Assembly (NCBI RefSeq): GCF_003932715.1
Contig: NZ_CP020700.1
Coordinates: forward strand, 248,001 to 312,000
Origin: Streptomyces tsukubensis
GTDB taxonomy: Bacteria; Actinomycetota; Actinomycetes; Streptomycetales; Streptomycetaceae
Length of the DNA: 64,000 bases
Direction: 5' to 3'
Below are positions 27,670 through 38,325 of the stretch, piece by piece. A program made the position numbers and the translations under genes. The notes beneath the pieces are model-generated. The model made no database searches. It was not told where the DNA came from and worked only from the letters and a program-made list of their open reading frames with translations. The first letter of the stretch is position 1. Every line of letters begins with the position of its first letter.

Positions 27670-27927
27670 TCATCCGGCCGCGGTCGCGGCGGCGGCGGTT
27701 CCCGACGGGGTCAGGAAGCGCTGTTCCACCCGGCCGAGGGTACGGAAGTCGTCGATGGTGACTTCCTGGAGGTCGATGCTGCTGCCGGAGATCTCCTCCA
27801 GCAGCTCGACGAACTCCACGAAGTCCATGGAGTCGATGAGCCGGGCCTCGATGAGGTCCTCGTCCTTGTCGACGGGGCCGTCGAGGCCGGGGTTCTTCTC
27901 GTGGAGCCAGGCGGCGATGCGTTCCAT
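27670..27927 (-). CDS. Free-standing acyl/aminoacyl carrier protein
   Basis: An 85-aa carrier protein. The phosphopantetheine serine is Ser33 in 'LIDSMDFVEFVELLEE', followed by the acidic recognition helix and a short Ala-rich tail. The Asp-Ser-Met form resembles the carrier proteins paired with aminoacyl-tRNA-synthetase-like ligases. It lies between that ligase gene (139 bp upstream) and the PPTase gene. It probably carries an aminoacyl thioester made by the ligase for the PhyH oxygenase and the stand-alone condensation enzyme encoded divergently. Confidence 0.88.
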   Translation of the reverse strand: MERIAAWLHEKNPGLDGPVDKDEDLIEARLIDSMDFVEFVELLEEISGSSIDLQEVTIDDFRTLGRVEQRFLTPSGTAAAATAAG

Positions 27928-28065
27928 GGGGTGGTTCCGCTCCTTGGGTGTTCCGGAACGGTCGGGACCGGTTCCGGAGTCGACGGGAAGACGCGGTTGC
28001 GGACAGCGGGAGGCGGCCGTGAGGCGGACGGCCGCGGGGCGCCGGGTTCCGGCGGGACCGTGCGG

Positions 28066-28923
28066 TCAGGTCCGGGCGGCGCGCAGTCGGTCCAGGGCCC
28101 GCTCGGCGGTGCCGTGGGCGAGGATCATCGCGTGGACCCAGCGTTCGACACCGAAGGCCACACAGGCGCTGTAGGCGGGTCCGTGGGACCCCGCGCGGAT
28201 GTCGAGGCGCTCGCCGAAGAAGTTGCGGTGCCGGTTGACGGAGGCGATGGCCGTGCCGTCGGGTGCGCTGAACTCGTGCTTGACGGGGTCGAGCGCCATC
28301 AGCTTGGCGCGGGAGCCGCCCCGGTCGTAGAACGGGTCGTCGGCCGTGGCCCGGGTGAGGTCGAGGCCGAGCCGGCCCGCGGTCTCCAGGACGAACGCGG
28401 AGCCGCGGTCGAGGTGGTCGACCGCGCCGTCCTTGGTGCCGAGGTAGAGGACCTCGCGCATATGGAAGCCCCAGAGGCGGCGCAGACCGTCGTAGTGGGT
28501 CTCGTTGCGGAAGCAGCGGCCGGTCGCGGAGAGCCGCAGACCTTCGTCGCCGACGTCCGTTCCCTCCAGCGAGAGCAGCAGTCCGTAGCAGGTGGCGGAC
28601 GGCAGCAGATGGCCGGTCGGCCGGAGCGGGAGTTCACCCGGTGACTCCCCGGCCGCCAGGCCGTCGAGGGCGTCCGGGGCGAAACGCCCGGCGGAGACGC
28701 CGAGATGGGGGAAGTTGCGGAAGAAGTCGAGGCGGGCGAGGCCCGCGACCGACAGCAGCGGCGGTCCCACCACTTCGGGGGCGGCGAGCCGGTCCGCGAG
28801 GCCCGTGAGCAGATCGTCCAGGCCGTGCAGCAGGGCGGTGTGGACGGGGTCGAGCGTGAGCAGACCCGCGCCGGGGTTCTTCAGTCGGCCGTCGGGTAAC
28901 GCGGTGACACTGGCTGTACTCAT
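28066..28923 (-). CDS. Class-II aaRS-like amino acid:[carrier protein] ligase, TTA-containing
   Basis: A 285-aa truncated class-II synthetase fold without a tRNA-binding domain. Motif 2 is around 'GRCFRNETHY' with the loop 'RRLWGFHMREV', and motif 3 is 'ACVAFGVERWVHAM'. Zinc ligands Cys112, Glu157 and Cys254 are spaced like the Cys/Glu/Cys site of atypical seryl-tRNA-synthetase homologues that adenylate a small amino acid and pass it to a carrier protein rather than a tRNA. The neighbouring free carrier protein fits. The amino acid is probably small, as known members use Gly or Ala, but this cannot be read here. TTA is codon 9, so expression should need bldA. A GAGAGGG ribosome-binding site precedes the ATG. 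Confidence 0.85.
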   Translation of the reverse strand: MSTASVTALPDGRLKNPGAGLLTLDPVHTALLHGLDDLLTGLADRLAAPEVVGPPLLSVAGLARLDFFRNFPHLGVSAGRFAPDALDGLAAGESPGELPLRPTGHLLPSATCYGLLLSLEGTDVGDEGLRLSATGRCFRNETHYDGLRRLWGFHMREVLYLGTKDGAVDHLDRGSAFVLETAGRLGLDLTRATADDPFYDRGGSRAKLMALDPVKHEFSAPDGTAIASVNRHRNFFGERLDIRAGSHGPAYSACVAFGVERWVHAMILAHGTAERALDRLRAART

Positions 28924-29135
28924 GGAAAAACCGTTCCCTCTCGCATGGGCGAACCGTTCGGGACCGTGAGCCGGGGGGTTCCGGCCGGAGACGCAGCGGC
29001 AGGACCTCGTCGGCGCGGACGTCCCACGAGCGTGGTCGCCGTTGACCGCGGCGCAGCGGAGAAGCCTGACCGGGCCCTCGTCGGAACGGGCCGGAGCTGC
29101 GGCGCTGGGACGGGACCCTAGGGCAACCATTCGCT

Positions 29136-29151
29136 AGTTGTCTAGACCAAA
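29136..29151. promoter_or_regulatory. DasR (dre)-like palindrome 1
   Basis: AGTTGTCTAGACCAAA resembles the DasR/GntR operator consensus A(C/G)TGGTCTAGACCA(C/G)T at about 13 of 16 positions, with a perfect GTCTAGAC core. It lies in the 549-bp divergent region 28924-29472 between the ligase operon and the PhyH operon. HutC-type relatives could equally bind. Confidence 0.5.
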
Positions 29152-29236
29152 GCGACCGAACCAACGAACGCGACCAGTTGGAGATTTCGGGCGGTGCGCG
29201 CACCGGTCCAAATTCGGCCCGGCCCTTGACAAGGGT

Positions 29237-29252
29237 AGTGGTCTGGACCAAT
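29237..29252. promoter_or_regulatory. DasR (dre)-like palindrome 2, inside a probable promoter
   Basis: AGTGGTCTGGACCAAT matches the dre consensus at about 14 of 16 positions. A TTGACA -35-like hexamer ends just before it (29226-29231), so a bound repressor would block the plus-strand promoter of the PhyH operon. It is centred 101 bp from palindrome 1. Confidence 0.5.
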
Positions 29253-29472
29253 TCTGCTGGGCAGCGCGGCACCGGATACGCCGCCGCGAAGGCGCCGTCC
29301 CACCCCGGTCGCCGGGGTGCGACCCCTGCCGAGGGCCGACTCCCGCTGCCCTCCGACGTCCGCCGGGCCGCCCCGACCGGTTCACCGGGCATCCGGCCCG
29401 CCCCGTCCCGGCGCCGCGGTCCACGCCCGACCGCCGAACCGTTTCCCCTGATCGCCGACTTGGAGAAACCGC

Positions 29473-30570
29473 ATGATGGCATCGACCGCACCCGGCCGCA
29501 CCCGGCGCCCCCGACTCCACCGGGCGGCCTCCGGCCGCCCGTACTTCAGCGCGGACGGCGAGTCGTATCTGGCCCAGACCGCGTTACGGGAGCTCAAAAA
29601 GGACCACCCGCTCCGCGTACTGTCCGAGGAGGACTTCGCCCACTGGCAGACGTACGGCTACGTCATTGTCCGGGAGGCGATCCCGGCCGGGTCGGCCCGG
29701 CGGCTGCTGGACTTCACCTGGGACTTCCAGGGTCTGGACCCGGACCGGCCGGAGAGCTGGTACGAGGACCGGCCGTTCCGCTCCGAGCTGGACCAGCAGC
29801 TCCACGTCTACGGGTTCGTGGAGGCCTACCACCACCAGTTGCTCTGGGACAGCCGCCAGTCCCAACGGGTGTACGACGCCTTCGCCGACGTCTGGGACTG
29901 CGAGGAGCTGTGGGTCACCCTGGACCGGCTCAATCTCAACCCCCCGAACGTCGGAAACCGTGACCGGGCCCTGATCGAACCGACGGACCGCGGCTTCGAC
30001 ATCGAACTCCACTGGGACATCGACACCACGCTCGGCGTCCCGCCGCAACGGGTCCAGGGCATCATCGCGCTCAACGACACCCGGCCCGAGACGGGCGGCT
30101 TCCAGTGCTGCCCCGAGCTGTTCCGGCAGTTCGACGAGTGGAAGGTCCGCCAGCCAGCGGACCGGGACCCGCTGCGCCCCGCGATCGACCGTGCCGAACT
30201 CCCGGTCGTCCGGCCCGAACTGCACCCCGGCGATCTGCTGATCTGGAACGGCCTCCTCGCCCACGGCGTGGCCCGCAACGCCTCCGAGAACGGGGTGCGG
30301 GCCGTGCAGTACCTGTCGATGATGCCCGCGCTCGAAGAGCACACCAGGCTGCGGCAGTCCCGGGTCGACTCCTGGCGGCATCTGCGCACCCCGCGCTGGA
30401 ACCGCACCCTGGTCGGCGATCCCGTGCTCCACGAGTCCAAGCGCTATCCCACCGCGTCCCTCACCGAACTGGGCAGCAAACTGCTCGGACTCGGCTCCTG
30501 GCACGACACGGACGAGTCCGTTCCGGCCGGCGGGCAGAGCGGGGAGCCGTCGTGCGCCGCGTCTGTCTGA
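29473..30570 (+). CDS. PhyH-family Fe(II)/2-oxoglutarate dioxygenase, TTA-containing
   Basis: A 365-aa non-haem iron oxygenase of the phytanoyl-CoA dioxygenase family. The facial triad is visible as His180-x-Asp182 ('ELHWDIDTTLG') and His264 ('LIWNGLLAHGVARN'). Family members often hydroxylate amino acids bound to carrier proteins or free. Its place at the head of an operon opposite the amino acid:carrier protein ligase suggests beta- or gamma-hydroxylation of the loaded amino acid. Codon 38 is TTA (29584-29586), predicting bldA control. A GGAG ribosome-binding site precedes the ATG. The next gene overlaps its 3' end by 19 bp. Confidence 0.85.
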   Translation: MMASTAPGRTRRPRLHRAASGRPYFSADGESYLAQTALRELKKDHPLRVLSEEDFAHWQTYGYVIVREAIPAGSARRLLDFTWDFQGLDPDRPESWYEDRPFRSELDQQLHVYGFVEAYHHQLLWDSRQSQRVYDAFADVWDCEELWVTLDRLNLNPPNVGNRDRALIEPTDRGFDIELHWDIDTTLGVPPQRVQGIIALNDTRPETGGFQCCPELFRQFDEWKVRQPADRDPLRPAIDRAELPVVRPELHPGDLLIWNGLLAHGVARNASENGVRAVQYLSMMPALEEHTRLRQSRVDSWRHLRTPRWNRTLVGDPVLHESKRYPTASLTELGSKLLGLGSWHDTDESVPAGGQSGEPSCAASV

Positions 30571-31880
30571 CCCTTCCCACCAACCGGGCCTGTGCCACGA
30601 CCATCGCGGCCGTCGCCGGGGAGGCCGCCGACGGCGCCCGCCGGTTCGGCGTCGAGGTGCAGCTGCTGGTCCTGGACTCGTCCGGCGCCCCGGAGCGGGC
30701 CGGGCACCGGGCGGCGATCGCCGCCCTGCCCGAAGCCCCCGGGGTGGTCATCCACCATCTCGACGAGGAACAACAGCGGTCCTTTCTCCGGAAGGTGATC
30801 CTCCGGTCCGGTGCGGCGGCCCCGGACCGGATCCTCCGGCTGATGCTGCCGTCCGGAGTCTCCTACGGCGCCTGCACCAACCGCGCCTTCCTGTTCGCCG
30901 AGGCCCTGGGCTGCGCCTCGGTGCACCGCCGGGACTCCGACAGCGGCTACCAGACCTTCGGCGGGGAGCCCGTTCACCCCCTCGTCCACGAGCTGACGGC
31001 CCTCGGGCGTCCCGCGGCCGAGGCGGCGGAGCTGGTGACCCGGAGCAGGCTCGACCCCGCCCTCCGGGAGCGGACGGTCGCGCTGGTCGGCGGCTCCTTC
31101 GTGGGTGAGATGTCGGTGGACGTCGCGGAGATCCGCCGGCTCGACCCCGCCGTCTACCGCGATGTGGTCGGGCTGTCCGTACCGGCGGGCTATCCGGAGA
31201 TCTGGCGCGCGAACCTCGTCGACGAGGCGTTCCGCGGTGCCGGGACCGAGCCGTTCACCGGCGATCTCACCACTCTCACCCGTGTCGCCCCGGCCCGGGT
31301 GGACATGTGCAACATCGGCCTGGACCGGGAGGTCTACGGACGGGTGCCGCTGCCGCCCGCGACCGACACCATCGGCAGCGACTACTTCCTCGTCCACCTC
31401 GTTCACGACGCCCGGCTCCCCGGGGTGCTGCACAACCGCCATATCGTCAACTACCACACCGACGAGCGCCGTACCGGCGCCGGCTTCCTCGCCTACCAGA
31501 CGCGTTTCGCGAAGTTCCTGCTCGCGGCCCGGTACTTCGACGACGTGTACGCGCGGCTGCAGGCGGCGGACGGGGGGCTGCTCGACGACGGGGGCCGGAT
31601 CCGCGCCTCCACCGTCGCCGCCTGCGTCAGGGACAGCAGGGGCGCGGACCGGGACGCCGACGCGGAACGGCTCGGCCTCACGGAGGTCCTCGACGTGCTC
31701 GACCGCTCGTACCGGAAACTGGGCGGCCGCTACGCCGCGGTGGCAGACGGCCTCGCGGCCCGCCGCGGCGGACTGCTGGACGAGGCCCGCGCGGACACCG
31801 CGGACTTCGCCCTCCTCATCGACGCCTGGGAGCCCCTGGTCCGCGCCTGCCGGAACGAAGGATTCCGCGCAGATGGTTGA
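30552..31880 (+). CDS. GT-A-fold-like protein of unknown function (possibly DUF6271)
   Basis: A 442-aa soluble protein that I cannot name with confidence. The start 'VCLTLPTNRACATTIAAV', the strand 'VQLLVLDSSG' and the Asp-x-Asp-type motif in 'CASVHRRDSDSGYQ' resemble a nucleotide-diphospho-sugar (GT-A) transferase fold, with later conserved-looking His/Asp residues in 'HNRHIVNYHTDERR'. I have a weak recollection of a Streptomyces family (DUF6271) of this type. GTG 30552 overlaps the PhyH gene, so translation is coupled. It could glycosylate or otherwise modify the carrier-bound unit or final peptide; this is inference from context alone. Confidence 0.5.
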   Translation: MRRVCLTLPTNRACATTIAAVAGEAADGARRFGVEVQLLVLDSSGAPERAGHRAAIAALPEAPGVVIHHLDEEQQRSFLRKVILRSGAAAPDRILRLMLPSGVSYGACTNRAFLFAEALGCASVHRRDSDSGYQTFGGEPVHPLVHELTALGRPAAEAAELVTRSRLDPALRERTVALVGGSFVGEMSVDVAEIRRLDPAVYRDVVGLSVPAGYPEIWRANLVDEAFRGAGTEPFTGDLTTLTRVAPARVDMCNIGLDREVYGRVPLPPATDTIGSDYFLVHLVHDARLPGVLHNRHIVNYHTDERRTGAGFLAYQTRFAKFLLAARYFDDVYARLQAADGGLLDDGGRIRASTVAACVRDSRGADRDADAERLGLTEVLDVLDRSYRKLGGRYAAVADGLAARRGGLLDEARADTADFALLIDAWEPLVRACRNEGFRADG

Positions 31881-31937
31881 CCGCCCCTGCCCCTCGGCCG
31901 CCCGTAGCAGCTCACCGAAACCCTCGAAAGGCACCAC

Positions 31938-31991
31938 ATGAACGCATTACCCGGAACCTCACCCGAGTGCGGGCCGGTACCGGCCTCATGA
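31938..31991 (+). CDS. 17-codon leader ORF with a TTA codon, coupled to the condensation gene
   Basis: ATG 31938 is preceded by a good GAAAGG ribosome-binding site. Codon 4 is TTA, and its TGA overlaps the ATG of the condensation gene (ATGA, 31988-31991), which itself lacks a good ribosome-binding site. The arrangement looks like a bldA-sensitive translational switch. It is too short to prove as a coding sequence; an in-frame GTG at 31967 is an alternative start for the downstream gene that would bypass it. Confidence 0.45.
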   Translation: MNALPGTSPECGPVPAS

Positions 31992-33799
31992 CGGTGAGCC
32001 GACAGGCAGTGAGCGAAGAGCGGTCGGTCCGGCCGACTGTCGAACGGACCGTCACCGTCCGCTACTCGGGCGGACTGCAGCGCCACGGCCCCGTCACCAT
32101 GGGGCAGGCCAATATGATCCGCTGCATCCTGCGGGACGACCCGACGCACATCAACATCCACGCCGTCTGGCCGGTGCCCCCGGAAACCGGGCCCGAACCG
32201 GTGATCGACGCACTGCGTGCCCTGGTGGTACGTCACGAAGGGCTGCGTACCACCTTCCCCGGGGCCCCGGACGGGCCGCCCCGCGAGCAGCGGGTCTCGG
32301 CCTCGGGAGCGTTCACGGTCACCGTCCTCGACCTCGATCACGACCACGACGACGCGCGGCTGCCCGGGGACACCGCGGCGTACGCCGAATCGGTGGCGCG
32401 CGACGCCCGCGCCGGCCGGTTCCGGCTCGACCGGGACTTCCCGCTGCGGATCACACTGATCGCCCGGCGCGGGGAGCCCCTCTTCGTGGCGCTGGCGGCC
32501 AGTCACGCCGTCACCGACGGCAGCGCACTCGCCGTTCTGCGGGAGGAGTGGCTCGCGCTGCTGGCCGGGGAGTCGCTTCCGCCCCCGGCCGTGCTCACCC
32601 CGCTCGACCTCGCCGAAGAGGAGGCGACCGAGGCCGGGCTGCGCAGGTCGGAGGCGTCCCTGCGGTACTGGGAGCAGATCATCCGCACCGCTCCGCAGGC
32701 GATGTTCGCCGAGCCGGGCGCCGTGGGGACCGAGGTCCGGACGCCGCAGCTCACCCTCCGCTCGCGGCGCGGGGCCGGGGCGCTGGCCCGGGTGGCGCAG
32801 CGTACCGGCGCGGTTCCGTCCACCGTACTGCTGACCGCCTGGTGCACCCTGATCGCCCATCGCACCGGTCAGGACGCCTGTGTGGTCGCCGTTCCGACGG
32901 CCAACCGGTTCCGGCCGCTGCTGGCCCGCTCGGTGAACACGCTGTCGCAGGACTCGCTGCTCTGTCTCGACGTCCGGCAGCCGTCCTTCGACACACTGCT
33001 GCGCCGGGCGTGGGGCGCCGCGCTCAACGCCTACCGGCACAGCAGGTTCGATTCGCTCGCCCTGTGGGAGATGATCGGGCGGGTCACGTTCGAACGCGGC
33101 AGCAACTTCGCGCGGGACGTCGTCTTCAACGACGTCTCCACGCTCCCCGCGGCACCGTCCGCACCGGCCCTCTCCGCCGGGTCCCCCGGCCCCGAGCTGG
33201 AACTGACCCGGGGTCCGGACCAGCTGCTGCCGACCCGGGCCCTGACCTTCGTGTACGAGACGGACCCCCTGCTCCGTCTGGCGATGTGGGCCGACCCCGC
33301 GCTGTTCCCCGGTGACGAGGCGGAGCTCTTCCTCACCGGTCTCGTGCGCCTCCTGGAGGCGGCCGCGGTGGACGACGTACAGCTCACCGCCCTCACCGAA
33401 ATCACGGGCGTCCGGCCGGTGGAGCGGGACGGCCGGTGGCGGCGGGTGGACAACTGCTGGGTCTCGCCGCCCGCCGTGGCCGCATCCCTGAGCCGGGTCC
33501 TCGGCGGCGTACCCGTGCAGGTCACCGTGGAGGATCCGGTTCCGGACACCCCGCCCGGCCCCGGCGCCGGGGAGGTCCTGACGGCCTGGATCACCGCGGG
33601 CGCCGTCCTGCCGACACCGGAACAGGCCCATGCGGCGCTGATGGAGACCCTTCCCGGGCGCCCCGGGCTGCTGGCTCCCCACCGCTATGTGATCGTCGAC
33701 GACCCGCCGCCGCGGGCCGGGGACGGCGGTGCACGGCTCGGACGGCGGATTCTCTCGGAAGGGGACGGCCGGAACCGGCCGATATCGCATGACCATTGA
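31988..33799 (+). CDS. Free-standing NRPS condensation-domain enzyme
   Basis: A 603-aa single condensation-fold protein. The catalytic motif HHxxxDG appears as Ser172-His173-x3-Asp177-Gly in 'ASHAVTDGSAL': the second, catalytic His is kept and the first is replaced by Ser. Other landmarks are 'VVRHEGLRTTFPG' and 'SVNTLSQDSLLCLDV'. The C-terminal ~120 residues beyond the usual domain are Pro-rich and unassigned. It probably transfers the carrier-bound amino acid to another amine or hydroxyl, in the way SgcC5-like or stand-alone C enzymes do. Its 3' end overlaps the MFS gene by 11 bp. Confidence 0.8.
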   Translation: MTVSRQAVSEERSVRPTVERTVTVRYSGGLQRHGPVTMGQANMIRCILRDDPTHINIHAVWPVPPETGPEPVIDALRALVVRHEGLRTTFPGAPDGPPREQRVSASGAFTVTVLDLDHDHDDARLPGDTAAYAESVARDARAGRFRLDRDFPLRITLIARRGEPLFVALAASHAVTDGSALAVLREEWLALLAGESLPPPAVLTPLDLAEEEATEAGLRRSEASLRYWEQIIRTAPQAMFAEPGAVGTEVRTPQLTLRSRRGAGALARVAQRTGAVPSTVLLTAWCTLIAHRTGQDACVVAVPTANRFRPLLARSVNTLSQDSLLCLDVRQPSFDTLLRRAWGAALNAYRHSRFDSLALWEMIGRVTFERGSNFARDVVFNDVSTLPAAPSAPALSAGSPGPELELTRGPDQLLPTRALTFVYETDPLLRLAMWADPALFPGDEAELFLTGLVRLLEAAAVDDVQLTALTEITGVRPVERDGRWRRVDNCWVSPPAVAASLSRVLGGVPVQVTVEDPVPDTPPGPGAGEVLTAWITAGAVLPTPEQAHAALMETLPGRPGLLAPHRYVIVDDPPPRAGDGGARLGRRILSEGDGRNRPISHDH

Positions 33800-35063
33800 C
33801 GACGTACCTCTCCAGGAGAAGCGGCAGCCGCTGCCCAGTCCGTGGAGATCGGTGAACTTCCGGCTCTTCTTCACCGCCCGCAGCGCCTCACTGCTGGCCG
33901 ACGGCATGCTCATGGTCTCGCTGACCACCGCCGTCCTCGGGGCGGGATACGGGGCGGGCGGGGTGGGCTACGCGCTGGCCGCGTGGATGGCGCCGATCGC
34001 GCTGCTGGTGCTGTTCGGCGGAGTGCTCGCCGACCGGTTCACGCCACAGGTGATGATGATCGGCGCCGATGTGGTGCGGATGCTGGCCATGCTCGTGCTA
34101 GCGGGGCTGCTGGTCGCGGGTGATGTACGGCTCTGGCAGATCATGGCGCTGATGGCTGTCAGCGGTGCCGCGACCGCCATGTTCCAGCCCGGTCTGGCGA
34201 GCATGGTGCCGCAGGTCGCCGAGGACATCCAGCGCGGCAACGCGCTGCTGCGGATCTCGGAGGCGATGAGCGCGCTGATCGGCCCGGGGCTCGCCGGTCT
34301 GGTGGTGGCCTACTGGGACGTGGCGGGCTCGTATCTGGTGATTGCGGCGGCCTATGCGCTGAGCGCGGTCGGGCTGGCGCCGCTGCGCAGGCTGAGGACC
34401 GTACGGGACGAGGGCGACGACCCGCTGCTGCAGCGGCTGCGCACCGGATGGCACGAGTTCAGCTCCCGCCCCTGGCTGTGGGGCGTGATCGCGATCTGGG
34501 CGGTCTACGGTCTGTTCGTGTTCGGCCCGGCCATTCCGCTGGGGGCGGCGCTGATCACCGAGCAGCACGGGTCCGCGGGCTACGGCTGGATCGCCTCGGC
34601 CGACGGTGCCGGCACGATCGTCGGCGGGCTGCTGGGAATGCGGGTACGGCCCCGCCGGCCGCTGGTCGCGGGGGCCTGTGCGATGTTCTGTTTCGCCCTC
34701 AATCCGCTGGCGCCCGCGCTCGGCTGGAACTTCACGGCCACCGCGCTCACCGGGGTGCTGGCCGGCTGCGGTTTCGCCTTCTGGGGTGTGATGTGGGCGA
34801 CGAGTGTGCAGTCCCATGTTCCGCTGGCGGTGCTGAGCCGGGTCTACGCCTATGACGTCGCCGGGTCGATCATGGTGATTCCGCTGGGCCGGGCGCTGTC
34901 CGGTCCGGCGGCCGACGGCTTCGGTGCCGATCGGGTGCTGCTCTTCTCCTCCGTGATGGGTGTGGTGTGCATCGTGGCCATGCTCTGTGTGCCCGCCATC
35001 CGCGGGCTGGTCCGGGAGCCGGCGGCCGCGACGGCGGTGGAAGGGGGCGGTTCCGGCCGCTGA
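33789..35063 (+). CDS. MFS exporter of the peptide cluster
   Basis: A 424-aa major facilitator with 12 predicted helices. The N-terminus 'NFRLFFTARSASLLADGML' and the loop 'VLFGGVLADRFTP' (the A-motif Gly-x3-Asp-Arg) match the enterobactin/macrolide exporter-like (MFS_3) group. It is translationally coupled to the condensation gene (11-bp overlap) and ends 11 bp before a strong bidirectional terminator. It most likely exports the cluster product, or protects against an intermediate. Confidence 0.85.
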   Translation: MTIDDVPLQEKRQPLPSPWRSVNFRLFFTARSASLLADGMLMVSLTTAVLGAGYGAGGVGYALAAWMAPIALLVLFGGVLADRFTPQVMMIGADVVRMLAMLVLAGLLVAGDVRLWQIMALMAVSGAATAMFQPGLASMVPQVAEDIQRGNALLRISEAMSALIGPGLAGLVVAYWDVAGSYLVIAAAYALSAVGLAPLRRLRTVRDEGDDPLLQRLRTGWHEFSSRPWLWGVIAIWAVYGLFVFGPAIPLGAALITEQHGSAGYGWIASADGAGTIVGGLLGMRVRPRRPLVAGACAMFCFALNPLAPALGWNFTATALTGVLAGCGFAFWGVMWATSVQSHVPLAVLSRVYAYDVAGSIMVIPLGRALSGPAADGFGADRVLLFSSVMGVVCIVAMLCVPAIRGLVREPAAATAVEGGGSGR

Positions 35064-35073
35064 CGGCGGTGTC

Positions 35074-35110
35074 CGGGCGGGCGGCGGTTCGCGGACCGGC
35101 CGCCCGCCCG
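35074..35110. terminator. Perfect 12-bp hairpin between convergent operons
   Basis: CGGGCGGGCGGC (35074-35085) pairs with GCCGCCCGCCCG (35099-35110) around a 13-nt loop. It separates the MFS operon from dpgC and should terminate in both directions. Confidence 0.85.
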
Positions 35111-35126
35111 TCCCCCGGGACCCGGG

Positions 35127-38310
<3,184 letters not shown>

Positions 38311-38325
38311 ATGCGGTGCGTCCTT

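Noticed and set aside
28066..28923. Genuine seryl-tRNA synthetase or a resistance copy of one
   Set aside because: The protein is only 285 aa, lacks the tRNA-binding coiled coil, and is paired with a free carrier protein.
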